A stretch of DNA of 64,000 bases from Akkermansia muciniphila (GTDB lineage Bacteria; Verrucomicrobiota; Verrucomicrobiia; Limisphaerales; F1-80-MAGS106), in assembly GCA_945865375.1 (NCBI GenBank), contig CAMBEJ010000004.1:1-64000 (forward strand). The letters run 5' to 3'. Below, piece by piece: positions 44,888-54,860 of the stretch. Position numbers and translations under genes: made by a program. A model generated the notes under the pieces. It saw only the letters and a program-made list of their open reading frames with translations, was not told where the DNA came from and did not search any database. Positions within the stretch are counted from its first letter, which is position 1. Every line of letters begins with the position of its first letter.

Positions 44888-45650
44888 TTATTGTGCTGGC
44901 GTTTGTTGAGCAGACTTTCGTGCTATGGCAACGAGGCTCAGGCCAAGGGGCAATCTGAATCCTTTGCTAACCAACACGCCTTCCACATTCAAAATGCAGC
45001 GTATGAGACGATCCAACACTTTCGAAGACCGTCGAAGCTCGGTGAAAGTTGGGGAAAATCCCAATATTGGCTTAACGGCTCGGAGCGCCAACGCTGGAAG
45101 AAACAAGGTCGCATTCGTAAAACTGATGAAGTCTACGCTAATACCCGCCCGCTTTCCTCAGACTCCTAAGTAATCCTGAACGAGTGTATCGCCGGAAATG
45201 CATATTGACGACGTCATGGTGACTCCACAAAAATGGAAATGCGGGAACGCAGGCGATGAGAGTGCCATTGAGCTTCATCACTCGCGCAAGTTCCAGCAAC
45301 GCGTTCTGATCGTCTCGGATGTGTTCAAGGACGTCGGATGCGATGACCAGGTCAAATGAGTTATCTGAAAAACCTAGGGACCCAACATCCATCACTTCCG
45401 CGTGAAACAAACCGAGCGAGCATGCTTGATGAATAGAGTCTTCATCAATATCGATTCCGCTGAGGTTTTCAAAACCGGAAGAGTGCAATTCCTGTAGGAA
45501 TATACCGCTCGAACAGCCGACATCAAGAAGACATTTTCCTCTAAAATCCCCCAACCTCGCGATTAGCCTGTGCAACAAACGTCGCCTGGAGACAAACCAA
45601 AAATGGTCACGTTCCATATCTCTAAATAGTTCTCGATAAGGCGGATCCAT
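44888..45650 (-). pseudogene. SAM-dependent methyltransferase with a C-terminal frameshift (cassette B)
   Basis: ATG 45650 (MDPPYRELFRDMERDHFWF) starts a class I methyltransferase: CLLDVGCSSGIFLQEL is motif I, GIDIDEDSI motif II, and FDLVIASDVLEHIRDD with NGTLIACVPAF follow. The frame stops at 45138 after LRKAGGY. A 1-nt shift in the GGGCGGG run near 45150 restores SVDFISFTNATLFLPALALR and LDRLIRCILNVEGVL to a stop at 44888, the usual C-terminus of these polysaccharide-cluster methyltransferases. The catalytic core is complete, so partial activity is possible. Confidence 0.7.
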
Positions 45651-45706
45651 AACCGAATAATCGTCAGATAGAGCCTGTCGCAGGATTGGTTTGCCAAACT
45701 TCAAGG

Positions 45707-46726
45707 TCAAGGATCATTACGCACGGAAGTTGCTCGACTCTCTGAAACGCATGCCGTCATATTGACGTTGCTTGCCGGCGCCTGAAGCACCCGTGCTTTG
45801 AGCAGCAGCAACGGTGCTAAAAACAACATCCAGAAGTTGGACACTGCGCCATAAAGAAAAGTCTTTAAGAACTGGAGAGTTTCCGTGTGCATCGACGGTA
45901 GCACATTCGTAAGATCCCGGATCAACCAAGCACCGCCGAGGGCGTATCCGAAAGCAAAGCCGCGCCTCCAAACTTCTCCACGCACTTCAAAGGAAGCCCA
46001 ATGTCCTGCCAAGAGGATCCCACACGCAGTGCCGAAAAGCTCGCCGACGGATTGGATCAATCCGCTCAGACTTCGAGCTCCTACAGAATACGTTGACCAA
46101 TTAAAAGAATCCACAACGTTCCTTGTTGCCCCTTGCACCCCAAATCCGACAAACAGCAAGGCGACCGTCGCCCACATAACGATAAGCATTCGGTGCCAGA
46201 AGCTCAGTGACCTGAGCCACGAGCACAGCGTTTGCTCCGTCCATTCAAAGCACCAGATCAGTCCTGTCCCAATAATCCACGCTGCTACGACATCGCTAAT
46301 AAAATGAACTCCGAGATACACGCGAGAAATCGACACCAGCAGGACAATGATGATCGCAACCATTAGGATCGAATACTTGCCGACTGTTCTGGCCACATAC
46401 GGCCACACAACTACGGCCCACAGAACATGTCCTGAAGGCATACCGTATCCCCCGGAATCTGAGAGTGCCTTGACGCGGTCATCCATCCAAAATGGACGAG
46501 GCATGTGGCATGCCAGCTTCAAGATGTGCAGCAACCAGCCGGTCAATGAGAAGAGCAGGAAGAGACGTTGCCCTGCCGTCCTAGAGAGGCAAAAGTAAAC
46601 GAACGGCAGAACGTAAGGAAATACTTCGAAACCCAAATAGCTGACCATGATCATCAAGTCCCGGATCGTGCCGTCTCCTTGAATGGCTACAATCCAGCTC
46701 AACTCCACTCTATGAATAGAAGACAT
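45707..46726 (-). CDS. PAP2-family phosphatase with extra membrane domain (cassette B)
   Basis: From ATG 46726 (MSSIHRVELSW) a 339-residue polytopic protein. The three PAP2 motifs are present: KLACHMPRPF (K-x6-RP), GYGMPSGH, and SRVYLGVHFISDV. PAP2 enzymes on this scaffold dephosphorylate undecaprenyl-type or phosphatidyl phosphates outside the membrane. The C-terminal half adds several more membrane helices. Within cassette B it could recycle the lipid carrier used by the neighbouring glycosyltransferases. Confidence 0.88.
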   Translation of the reverse strand: MSSIHRVELSWIVAIQGDGTIRDLMIMVSYLGFEVFPYVLPFVYFCLSRTAGQRLFLLFSLTGWLLHILKLACHMPRPFWMDDRVKALSDSGGYGMPSGHVLWAVVVWPYVARTVGKYSILMVAIIIVLLVSISRVYLGVHFISDVVAAWIIGTGLIWCFEWTEQTLCSWLRSLSFWHRMLIVMWATVALLFVGFGVQGATRNVVDSFNWSTYSVGARSLSGLIQSVGELFGTACGILLAGHWASFEVRGEVWRRGFAFGYALGGAWLIRDLTNVLPSMHTETLQFLKTFLYGAVSNFWMLFLAPLLLLKARVLQAPASNVNMTACVSESRATSVRNDP

Positions 46727-47026
46727 AGACTGTCGGTTGCTAGGAATGTGTGCGTTTGGAATCCACAAAGACGCTTTCCAAGGATCTTTTCATCACGCTC
46801 CACTTCCAAATCTTTCGAACTGCTTTGCTCTCACCTCCCAAAATCATTCTCAAGTCGGATCCCCTCTAAAACAGGTCAATGTATAATGTCGCGGCGTAAT
46901 GCAAGCACTTTCTCTGTGAACCGTTGCCATCTTGCTCGCACGGTCCTCGGGAACGTCGACGAATCTGCATTCAAGGTTTTCCGATTCTCACTTTTGATGG
47001 CTGCCGTCAGATGTCTTAAACAACAT

Positions 47027-47893
47027 TTACTTCTGTGGCACCCACTCCGGAGGCGGAGCAGGAATGGCTTTTTGCAAACGCCGCAAATCCGCCAGGTCTG
47101 CCTGATTTTGCGCGCGCTTCCAGTAGCTTTGCTTCTGCTTGAAACTCTTACCCCAACGCCATCGCCAAAGTTCCGTATGGCCATCCGCAAAGGAGAATGT
47201 TCCCGCTTTGCCGTGCCGGTCCGTCGGCATGTTTACCCAGCGATCGTCCGGGTCCGGCCATGTCAAAAAATGCGCGTCGTCAATGCTGTCTTCATCCTCG
47301 TCCACAAACACAAAGAGTTGCGACGGATTCTCCGTCTGCGAGAAGCGTTGAAACACCGTTTGAGCTTCATTGGTCCGCCCCCCCCAAGTCCCACTCATAG
47401 AGTAGCTGCGGGTGCGCAATCGTGACAACCACTGGCCGTTCAATAAATGCACCTTGGATCTATCCGCTGGACAGTGGTAAGTGTTTAGTGAGCGGTTGTA
47501 GTCGTACTTGAACAAGAGTCCCTGTTCAATGCCCGTCGTCTCCGGATCATGCGGAGCGCTGCTCCAGCCAATCCAGGAATCAGGCGTGCTTCTCCAGGCA
47601 CCGGCCCCGTTGGTGGCTAGATTTGGAGGCACGCAATCATTGTTGTCGTTCACATACATCATCCAGCACGCTTGCAATTGTTTGAGATTATTCAGGCACA
47701 CGGAGGAGACGACTTTTCTCTTGGCGCTGAACAAGGCCGGAAGAAGCAGTGAAGCCAGAATAGCGATAATCGAGATCACGACTAACAATTCGATCAAGGT
47801 AAAGCCCATTCTCGGATGCGCGTCATCCAAAATCATTCTCGCGTCCCGCGTTCGCGCGAAGCGGGGTGCCTCAAGTCGAGTTGCACTGTTCAT
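47027..47893 (-). CDS. Pseudopilin (DUF1559-type), cassette B
   Basis: The leader [20 protein letters not shown] with Gly before Phe and Glu at +5 marks a prepilin peptidase substrate. [19 protein letters not shown] and the [11 protein letters not shown] motif follow. I list ATG 47893, which overlaps the GT2 stop by 23 bp; ATG 47836 would avoid the overlap and give a short leader. It ends with a basic, proline-rich tail. Paralogous to the cassette A pseudopilin. Confidence 0.9.
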   Translation of the reverse strand: MNSATRLEAPRFARTRDARMILDDAHPRMGFTLIELLVVISIIAILASLLLPALFSAKRKVVSSVCLNNLKQLQACWMMYVNDNNDCVPPNLATNGAGAWRSTPDSWIGWSSAPHDPETTGIEQGLLFKYDYNRSLNTYHCPADRSKVHLLNGQWLSRLRTRSYSMSGTWGGRTNEAQTVFQRFSQTENPSQLFVFVDEDEDSIDDAHFLTWPDPDDRWVNMPTDRHGKAGTFSFADGHTELWRWRWGKSFKQKQSYWKRAQNQADLADLRRLQKAIPAPPPEWVPQK

Positions 47894-48659
47894 TGGAATT
47901 ACCTGTTGGCAATTGTTTAGCTGCTTTTTGAGCAGACGTCGCTCGACCATACCGTCCCCCAACACAATTCTTGCGCATCCGAATCAGTCCTTTGATGTCG
48001 TCCCAAGCCGTGCGAATGATCCTCACTCGGCTGTCCGAATCATCCACCCAACGGACGGGCAGATCGAAAATGCGATAGCCCAATTTCTCTGCCAACACTA
48101 ATAGTTCTGTGTCAAAGAACCAACCATTGTCTTCGACCAACGGCAACAACGCTTGCGCGGCTGGACGCGTGATCGCCTTAAATCCGCATTGTGCATCGGA
48201 AAAGCGGGTGTGGAACATTACCTTGACAAGCACATTGTAACAACGGGAAATAAACTCCCTTTTCCATCCGCGTTTGATCAATTCCGGCTTGAGCAATCTC
48301 GAACCGGTCGCTAAATCAAACCCGCCACTCATCAGCCCTTCGATCAAAGGCGGAAAGGCGGAGAGATCTGTTGAAAGATCGACATCCATGTAGCTCAATA
48401 GGTCCGCCCTGCTCGCCAGCCACGCCGATTTCAAGGCTCGTCCGCGACCTTTCTCGTTTAGGTGGACCACACGGATTGTTCTCCGTTCGTACCCTAATTG
48501 TCTCGCAAACTCCAAAGTGCGATCGGTCGAACCATTATCAGCAATCACGATTTCGTAATCGATTCGGAAGTGGCGCGAAAGAAACTCGTCCAATATCTTC
48601 ACACTGGCCCCAAGCTGAGCTTCTTCATTGAACGCCGGGATGACGACAGCAAGTTTCAT
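47871..48659 (-). CDS. Family 2 glycosyltransferase, DPM1 type (cassette B)
   Basis: A 262-residue enzyme with [51 protein letters not shown] and [20 protein letters not shown]. It is a close paralog of the cassette A GT2, with long runs of identity ([50 protein letters not shown]). It probably charges polyprenyl phosphate with a hexose for the GT39-like and GT87-like enzymes upstream. Confidence 0.9.
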   Translation of the reverse strand: MKLAVVIPAFNEEAQLGASVKILDEFLSRHFRIDYEIVIADNGSTDRTLEFARQLGYERRTIRVVHLNEKGRGRALKSAWLASRADLLSYMDVDLSTDLSAFPPLIEGLMSGGFDLATGSRLLKPELIKRGWKREFISRCYNVLVKVMFHTRFSDAQCGFKAITRPAAQALLPLVEDNGWFFDTELLVLAEKLGYRIFDLPVRWVDDSDSRVRIIRTAWDDIKGLIRMRKNCVGGRYGRATSAQKAAKQLPTGNSNEQCNST

Positions 48660-48665
48660 GCGCTA

Positions 48666-49070
48666 TCACAAGGTCATCATTCGCGAGCCGATACGTCTCG
48701 GAAAGGATAGCGAGGCAGACCGTGGCTTAAAGCAATTCAGTCCCAAATGAAATACGCCGCGCTCCCATGATGTGGGCAGCAAGGCCGCAGACGCGGCGAG
48801 CGTGAAACAAGCCTGAACTGGCGTCAAGACTTCGAATCCACAGTCACCGATTGCGGGCAAGCGAGTTTGGGGCGCAAGTCGCGCAGCCTCCCAGACCAGG
48901 ACTGTTGTCGTGCTTCCCTGCCAAACTCGATAGCGCACTAAAGGTTCAAGCAAATTCCGCTGTTCCCAATCGGAGAAAGTCTGGCCCGCGACACTCTTGA
49001 TCACTTGGTCCATGAAACGCTTCCAGTTCCAGTTCGCCAGCACGAGGCAGACTCGCGACTTAGTCTTCAT
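48666..49070 (-). CDS. Hypothetical protein between glycosyltransferase genes
   Basis: A 134-codon frame overlapping the upstream gene stop by 4 bp (ATGA at 49067-49070). It starts MKTKSRVCLVLANWNWKRF and is moderately hydrophobic in the middle (VQACFTLAASAALLPTSW). No family is recognised. The coupling to 49067-50356 supports it, but coding character is weak and it could be a degenerate remnant. Confidence 0.35.
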   Translation of the reverse strand: MKTKSRVCLVLANWNWKRFMDQVIKSVAGQTFSDWEQRNLLEPLVRYRVWQGSTTTVLVWEAARLAPQTRLPAIGDCGFEVLTPVQACFTLAASAALLPTSWERGVFHLGLNCFKPRSASLSFPRRIGSRMMTL

Positions 49071-50356
49071 GCTCTTTTCTCCTGCTTACCGTCTGTCTTC
49101 GAGCCTTGGACCAGATCACGCACCACCAAAACCAGCGCAACCACGATGGCCAGTGGCAGCAGTGTCCTTGGAATTACCTCTTTGCTGAACAAATACGGTA
49201 AATACGTGAACGCAGAAGCAGTCTGAACCAGAGCTGTCACACGCCAGCCTCCCGCAACGTAGAACGCATAGATCACCGACAGAACATCTGCCGCAAAGAA
49301 ATAGCGTTCGTGCATGCCGGGCAGGAGAAACGGCGGAAATAAAACCGACAATAATGCCAGCGACACGAGCCAGCGGTTCTGATCGGATTGTTTGGCACGA
49401 TTCTCGTTCATCCACAGAACGAAAACCGCAGTGGCTCCGAGCGTGAGCACGACACCGGGCCACCAGAATATCTCCGGATACTGTTCAAAGACCCATTGAT
49501 ACCAGTTCGTCGCACCAAGAGTCAGTCCGGGAGTATTCTCTACTCGACCCCAGTAAGCCAACACGTCCAGCACGGGCCGCCCAGCCAGCATGGCTGGTAT
49601 TCCACATGCCGCATACACCGCTCCTGGAATCCAAATCCATTTCCAAGGCAGCCGTCCGCTCACGAATAGTCCCGCGAGCAACGGGCACCAGAAGATGGCC
49701 TGAGGTTTCAGTGAACAGGAAAGGCCAAAAGCGATCAATGCCGCCCTCGGCCTGTTCTCCAGTAGGTAAGACAAAGACGCGACAAAACCACCAACGTAAA
49801 TGACGTCACACTGGGCCCAAAGGGCGCCATTCATGACCACTGTGGGAAGGAACAGGAATATCGTAATTGCGACCCACGCTCTTTGGTTCTTGGGGAATTC
49901 TCGCTGTAACAAACGCCAAACATACGCCGCCACGACATAGTCGGACCCGATGGAAATCAATTTAATCGCGTACAGTTTCGGCAACGGCAGCAATGTGCTA
50001 AGGGACACAAAATACATGTAAAGCGGTGGGTAATTGGCGAATTGTTCGGTCAATTTGCCAAGCCCGCGCCATCGCCCATGCTCGATAAACCAATCATACC
50101 AGTGGCTCAGGTAAAGTCGAAAATCTCCGCTTTCGAAGTTAAAAATTGAAATTCGCAGCAAAAGGGAGACGGCGACGGTGACATAGAGCCACAGGAACAG
50201 AGGCTCCCGCCACGGTTGTCGTGGTGTCACTTGTAAACCGGGATGATCATTTTGTCCGGTGCTGCCTCGAGTTACCAGCGCCGTGCTTTGCGCGATCCAG
50301 ATGTCTGGCTCTGAAAGGACCGGCCCCGGTATTCGTTTCCTGCTTTGAGATGGCAT
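49067..50356 (-). CDS. Polytopic glycosyltransferase (GT87/DUF2029 or ALG6/8-like), cassette B
   Basis: From ATG 50356 (MPSQSRKRIPGPVLSEPD) 429 aa with about ten membrane segments. The first lumenal loop reads SGDFRLYLSHWYDWFIEHG followed by NYPPLYMYFVSL, the Asp and YPP pattern of polyprenyl-phosphate-sugar-dependent mannosyl/glucosyltransferases; SLKPQAIFWCPLLAGLF and LPGMHERYFFAAD also fit. The longer frame to 50515 overlaps the next gene and is rejected. Confidence 0.78.
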   Translation of the reverse strand: MPSQSRKRIPGPVLSEPDIWIAQSTALVTRGSTGQNDHPGLQVTPRQPWREPLFLWLYVTVAVSLLLRISIFNFESGDFRLYLSHWYDWFIEHGRWRGLGKLTEQFANYPPLYMYFVSLSTLLPLPKLYAIKLISIGSDYVVAAYVWRLLQREFPKNQRAWVAITIFLFLPTVVMNGALWAQCDVIYVGGFVASLSYLLENRPRAALIAFGLSCSLKPQAIFWCPLLAGLFVSGRLPWKWIWIPGAVYAACGIPAMLAGRPVLDVLAYWGRVENTPGLTLGATNWYQWVFEQYPEIFWWPGVVLTLGATAVFVLWMNENRAKQSDQNRWLVSLALLSVLFPPFLLPGMHERYFFAADVLSVIYAFYVAGGWRVTALVQTASAFTYLPYLFSKEVIPRTLLPLAIVVALVLVVRDLVQGSKTDGKQEKRA

Positions 50357-50444
50357 GTCCACGACAAATGCATCCCTACTCACCAAGTCGAAGAACAGGT
50401 CCAGTCTTTCATTCACTTTCAGTGCAGTGTTTACTTTGCCTTCC

Positions 50445-51845
50445 TCAAGGCAGGCGCCGCCACAGCCACCACATGCCGCTGACCACAATTGCATAATAGA
50501 GCGCCACTGAGGCATAAGGCGGAAGCCCGAGAATCATCCCCACATTCGGCGAAAGCTCACCGTGTAAGAACAGCGGCAAATGTAGCTGGAGCAGTGGATT
50601 GTAAAGGTATCCACCTGGACAAGCGTCCGTGAGAGTAGCAAAAGTAACGATACCAATTGAATACATCCCCAAAACGAGTCCAAGTCTCGGCCATCGTTCG
50701 ACACCCAATGCACAGAGTATCGCTAAAAGAGGTAAAATTGGCGCGAAGTAACGGGCACTGAGAGTAGGACCAGCTTCCCAATCCCACACTCTTCCCGAAA
50801 TTACAAGACAATGTAATAAAGGTATGTAGTAGAATAACCATTGCGATCCTGGGCACGTGCTGGGAAGTCGAAGCATGCCGGGGATGGCCAACAGCAAGAA
50901 CGGCGTCCAAAACACTAGCCCGCGAGTCGGACTGAATAGCAGTCGCCAGAGATTCTCGAAATCCGGCATTTTGATGGCGTACAGACCCTCATTCATCGCA
51001 AGAAAAGTGGCTTGATAGCTATAAGGAATAGCAAAAGGAGTTCTGATTGTTAACCAACTGTAAATTGGAATTAGTAAAAGTGGTGGCAACATACCCATGA
51101 CAAATGGTTGCACTCCCCCCTGTCGACGCACACAAACATAGCCAACAAATCCCATTACCACCAGTCCACTGCTGAATTCGCTTGCGAGCGCCAATCCTGC
51201 ACAAACTCCCGCCAACACCATGCGCTTTGAATTCCCAGTCCGCGTATTGGAACGCTGCAGGCCGAACAAGTTCATCGCCCACATAGCGATTGATAACAAC
51301 CCTATGACCCCGGCATGACTAAACAAGGATGTTGAGTAAGGGAGAGGCAATGATCCTAGAAACAGTGCGAGCACTGTTGCAAGTGCCGCTCGACGCGCCA
51401 CAAACTGCGAAAGCCAACTGAACAACAAAGCTCCTCCGACGGCCGCCGGCAAGGCTTGAGAGAACACACAAGCCATCCAACTCGTTGCAAGCCACGAAGC
51501 CTGTGAGTTCGCCTCCACCCCAATCGCCCTTAATACAATCGAAGTGGCTGCAAAAGCCGGCAACGCCAATGCGACCGCACCCGGTGCCTTATCACTGTAA
51601 TAATGTCCCCCTGAGACCGCTTTATCAGTGGTATTCGTGTGGTACGAATCTATACTCCACGAATGTTTATCCACTAACGCGTGAAGTAAATCAAGACGCG
51701 ACACGGGCGTAGCTGCGTCAAATCGCTTCTGATGAATCGTGCTAAAAGAAAACAATAACAACAGTGCTAGAATGGCGCATGGGCACAACTCGCGAGACCT
51801 AACGCCCTGTGAATCAGTTCCATCACTCACGAAGTTTACGTTCAA
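50445..51845 (-). CDS. GT39-like polytopic membrane protein (cassette B)
   Basis: A 466-residue paralog of the cassette A protein at 32971-34518. Shared features are DSYHTNTTDKAVSGGHYYSD plus KAPG, LASEFSSGLVVMGF, IPYSYQATFLAMNEGLYAI, LLFSPTRGLVFWTPFLL and SARYFAPILPLLA. About eleven membrane helices. It ends in WWLWRRLP. It follows the secreted Cys-rich peptide gene by 30 bp, the same order as in cassette A apart from two extra genes there. Confidence 0.78.
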   Translation of the reverse strand: MNVNFVSDGTDSQGVRSRELCPCAILALLLLFSFSTIHQKRFDAATPVSRLDLLHALVDKHSWSIDSYHTNTTDKAVSGGHYYSDKAPGAVALALPAFAATSIVLRAIGVEANSQASWLATSWMACVFSQALPAAVGGALLFSWLSQFVARRAALATVLALFLGSLPLPYSTSLFSHAGVIGLLSIAMWAMNLFGLQRSNTRTGNSKRMVLAGVCAGLALASEFSSGLVVMGFVGYVCVRRQGGVQPFVMGMLPPLLLIPIYSWLTIRTPFAIPYSYQATFLAMNEGLYAIKMPDFENLWRLLFSPTRGLVFWTPFLLLAIPGMLRLPSTCPGSQWLFYYIPLLHCLVISGRVWDWEAGPTLSARYFAPILPLLAILCALGVERWPRLGLVLGMYSIGIVTFATLTDACPGGYLYNPLLQLHLPLFLHGELSPNVGMILGLPPYASVALYYAIVVSGMWWLWRRLP

Positions 51846-51874
51846 GCGACAAACTCAACTCGATTGTTTTACCA

Positions 51875-52249
51875 TCAGCAGTTACACGGTTTCGCGGATG
51901 CAATTGGATCACCGCACGGTGTCGTACATGTGCACGTGCCCGTTGGAGAGCCATGAGTCTCATCATTAATGCAGTTACACTTCTTATAGGAAGCTGAGAC
52001 TGTTGTTTGCGATCCAATGGTACACGTAGAGGGCGGAACGTTTATGAACTGGACGCAACTATTGCATGAGCCACTGTATGTCCATATAATGCAGGCCGGC
52101 TGGCCGGAATTGTTACAATATACGTCACAATCACCAGAATCGATGGGCCCAACGCACCCCCAAAACACGGCACTAACGTCCTCCGTTAGCATGAATGCTA
52201 ACAACGTGCAGACAGTTGCATATCGGAGTCGCACCGATATAAATTTCAT
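51875..52249 (-). CDS. Small secreted peptide with 14 cysteines (cassette B)
   Basis: From ATG 52249 (MKFISVRLRYATVCTLLAFM) 124 aa: a signal peptide ending near DVSA, then about 95 residues with 14 cysteines (FWGC, SGDCDVYC, GQPAC, GSCNSC, PPSTC, KKCNC, TGTCTCTTPC, KPCNC). The density suggests a disulfide-knotted or metal-binding exported peptide. I know no family for it. It lies between the MauE-like fusion gene and the GT39-like gene, matching the position of the six-Cys protein in cassette A. Confidence 0.7.
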   Translation of the reverse strand: MKFISVRLRYATVCTLLAFMLTEDVSAVFWGCVGPIDSGDCDVYCNNSGQPACIIWTYSGSCNSCVQFINVPPSTCTIGSQTTVSASYKKCNCINDETHGSPTGTCTCTTPCGDPIASAKPCNC

Positions 52250-52369
52250 TAGTCTTTCAGTTACTTTGTGTGTTTGCATACCGTTCCTATTGTTTTGGTT
52301 GTTTACGACATTGAGCCGACAAATCAATTTCCTAGCTGACTCTTGGCTCAATTGTCGCACAGCCCAAGG

Positions 52370-53944
52370 TTATTTTGATATGTTGCTCCGTTGAGATGTT
52401 TTCCACATTATTAATGGCCCTGCTATCACAACAAACACCATGATCCAACCGAGCATACTGCTGATTCTGGTTCTGAATCGTCGTTTTGCCATCAACTCGA
52501 CTTGGTGGGAGAATTCTAGCCGAGCTAATGGGGATATACTCAGCGAGGTGAGGGCATTAGTGGTGTATCTGACACCAGAAATCTGAAGTGCTTGATCGAA
52601 TAGTCTCTCCTCGGTAATGGTCACTTGGTTAGGCAAATCCAACTGCGGAAAAGTCACTGAGCCCTCGGCGTAATTTATAACCCGCAGATCGAGTCTCGCA
52701 TTTCCGTACGGAATTTCGCGCACCGATTTGCCCGTTGTGTTGGTTCGCGGCGGCGCAAATTTGGAGAACTCAGCAAGAGTCGGAATGCGCATTCCAGCAA
52801 CATTTATAAAATGTGACAATTGGATTTTCTCTAGGAGAAAGCCCTCATGGTAGCGTGCAACAAGCGCTTGCGCCTCTCTATAGTTCGTATTTTCACCGTT
52901 GCTCCATTCAGGACCTAAAAACGCGCTGGAACGCCACTTCTTCCGCAAAACATCCGAAACTCGTATATCACAACTCAATGTCTGCTCACTACCGGTTCCA
53001 GCATATGTATAATGTGCCTCGCTGATAACACTCAGCGGTTCGCCAGCTACTGTAGATGCGACGGAAAACGCTCGCACCTTGGAAGCAGATTCTGACGGAA
53101 ACAACGCTAAACAACGAACCATCGTGAACACCCGACTTGCCAATCCATCTCCGCAGTTTCCCAACTGCCATGCAATATCTTCTCTGCGAAAGCTAGCAAC
53201 CGCCAAATTCTCTTGCATATTGAATGTAACAACGGCATTCGTTCCTTTATTTACAAAGAAGATGTTGGAAGCAGTACCACTATTGTATCTACTTGGAAGA
53301 GCGGGCGGCAAATAGGAAATCAGTAGCGTGTCATCGTCGAAGCGTGCCTGAAAAGCCTTCGTATCCTCCGAGGTCTTCCCGTTATAATCATAAGTTGAAC
53401 GAAGTTCCCCAGAAATCAAAACTTGGTCGGCGGTGGCCCTAATTGGACTTGTGCTAATCCACGCGATAATCAGTAAACACGCCATCACTTGTGGAGAATG
53501 TTGGTCGCGCTGTCGCAGGCGCACTTCTTTTCTTTCTTCGTTAAATATGAATATTCCGGCGACCCACAGAAACGAAAGCATCAATCGAATTAACCAAGTT
53601 GATGCCCTGGCACCCAACAAGTCTGTCGCGACTCCAAGGCATGAGCAATGCTGTTGATCAGACTGCGTGAACAAACTAAGATGATAAAGCGAAGCACAAG
53701 TGCAGAAATAAAGAATGATCTGTCCAGACCCGCCTGATTGTATCGACTTTATTAATGACAAAGCAACTAGGATCTCCATTACAGCACCAAGAATGAGCGC
53801 CTCACGATTAGTCAACAGAGTAATTCCAGGATCAGTTATTATCGCCGACAGTGGCACCCGAACAAACTGCACTACTTTCAGAACAGCGGTAACAAATAAC
53901 ATCAACGCAATGGCCCACAGCACTTTTTCACGTAATCTGTTCAT
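52370..53944 (-). CDS. MauE/DoxX-like membrane domain fused to a long exported domain (cassette B)
   Basis: From ATG 53944 a 524-residue protein. The first ~150 residues hold four membrane helices with the MauE-like pattern (TAVLKVVQFVRVPLSA, ILGAVMEILVALSLI, SDQQHCSCLGVATDLL with its Cys pair). Residues ~150-490 form an extracytoplasmic beta-rich domain, and a last anchor (MLGWIMVFVVIAGPLIMW) ends the protein. MauE-type proteins take part in disulfide or cofactor maturation of exported Cys-rich proteins. The next gene encodes a 14-Cys exported peptide, a natural substrate candidate. Confidence 0.7.
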   Translation of the reverse strand: MNRLREKVLWAIALMLFVTAVLKVVQFVRVPLSAIITDPGITLLTNREALILGAVMEILVALSLIKSIQSGGSGQIILYFCTCASLYHLSLFTQSDQQHCSCLGVATDLLGARASTWLIRLMLSFLWVAGIFIFNEERKEVRLRQRDQHSPQVMACLLIIAWISTSPIRATADQVLISGELRSTYDYNGKTSEDTKAFQARFDDDTLLISYLPPALPSRYNSGTASNIFFVNKGTNAVVTFNMQENLAVASFRREDIAWQLGNCGDGLASRVFTMVRCLALFPSESASKVRAFSVASTVAGEPLSVISEAHYTYAGTGSEQTLSCDIRVSDVLRKKWRSSAFLGPEWSNGENTNYREAQALVARYHEGFLLEKIQLSHFINVAGMRIPTLAEFSKFAPPRTNTTGKSVREIPYGNARLDLRVINYAEGSVTFPQLDLPNQVTITEERLFDQALQISGVRYTTNALTSLSISPLARLEFSHQVELMAKRRFRTRISSMLGWIMVFVVIAGPLIMWKTSQRSNISK

Positions 53945-54204
53945 TGCTCGCAACCTTTCAAATAGGACAGCAGTCCTATTTCGTGTCCTCCGGGTAGAGG
54001 TTGAATCAGTTGACCTCCCGGTTCATCGTCCAACGTCAACCCGTGGCTTTCCGTGATCTGCCGAGTGTTGTTCAGGCTTTTGCAATGACCTAGGTTTCGC
54101 CTTAGCCCAATCGGAACGCCGTGCCCATCATGTGGCACCAAACGCCATGCCAAGTGTCCCGAGTTCTGCTTTGGAAGGCGGACTCTTGATTCATGCGGGG
54201 TCAT
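53941..54204 (-). CDS. Small hypothetical protein at the head of cassette B
   Basis: An 87-codon frame whose stop overlaps the MauE-like ATG (ATGA). It is hydrophilic, starts MTPHESRVRLPKQNSGHLAW and ends LLSYLKGCEQ, with no signal peptide. The overlap suggests translational coupling, but no family is known and coding character is modest. It may be a leader that times translation of the downstream gene. Confidence 0.35.
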   Translation of the reverse strand: MTPHESRVRLPKQNSGHLAWRLVPHDGHGVPIGLRRNLGHCKSLNNTRQITESHGLTLDDEPGGQLIQPLPGGHEIGLLSYLKGCEQ

Positions 54205-54860
54205 AAGGAAACAGTGTGGCGAATGGGAAGGATAATACTCACTCGAGCGGTTCGTGCCTAAGAATAAACTGATAGCATTTGGTTTCTGCTAGTCATTTGG
54301 TTTCTGCTCGTTTCTTCACAATAGACTGCCCCCCCCCTCAAGGCTGTCAACGTCTTTTAATGATTTTTTTTTGCCTGGTGACCAGCGTCGGTGAATTCTC
54401 CCGAATGGCGCTTAGTTAAGGCGTATATCTATGAGCAAGAGTGACTTGCAAAAGCGGTCAAAAACTCTCATGTTTCTCTGGCTTCCGCTGAGTTTTGCTC
54501 CTTCACCGACGCAAGAACCCGGTTTTGCAGCCATTTGAGGGCTACCCCTCGAAAAAACTCGGCACCAACCAAAAAACCTGTTGAAAAACCGGCTGTTTTG
54601 CTGGGCCTTATCTAACGCTACAGCGATAGTTCGCGATTTATGCCCATGGTGACAGGGTAAAAACGCGTTTGGAGCGTGATTTGTTACCCCGACCTGGCGG
54701 CGGTCGGCGTTCGCGATGACGCTGGAATTTTAAGCGACCGTTGGCCGAGCGTTTCTAATTCCGGGGAGTTGGGGTCACTGTTGGCTGCCATTTTTCCCGG
54801 AGTCAAACGACATTTTTGACTTACGCCTAGGGTCCTCTCCCCTCACGCTCAAGGCCGTCA
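54205..54860. other. Non-coding stretch, probable promoter region of cassette B
   Basis: No gene is recognised. A CATTTGGTTTCTGCT direct repeat (two copies, 17 bp apart) lies near 54278-54309, followed by a run of nine C. T-rich strings around 54363-54374 could belong to a leftward promoter. The rest has no structure that I can assign. Confidence 0.45.
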
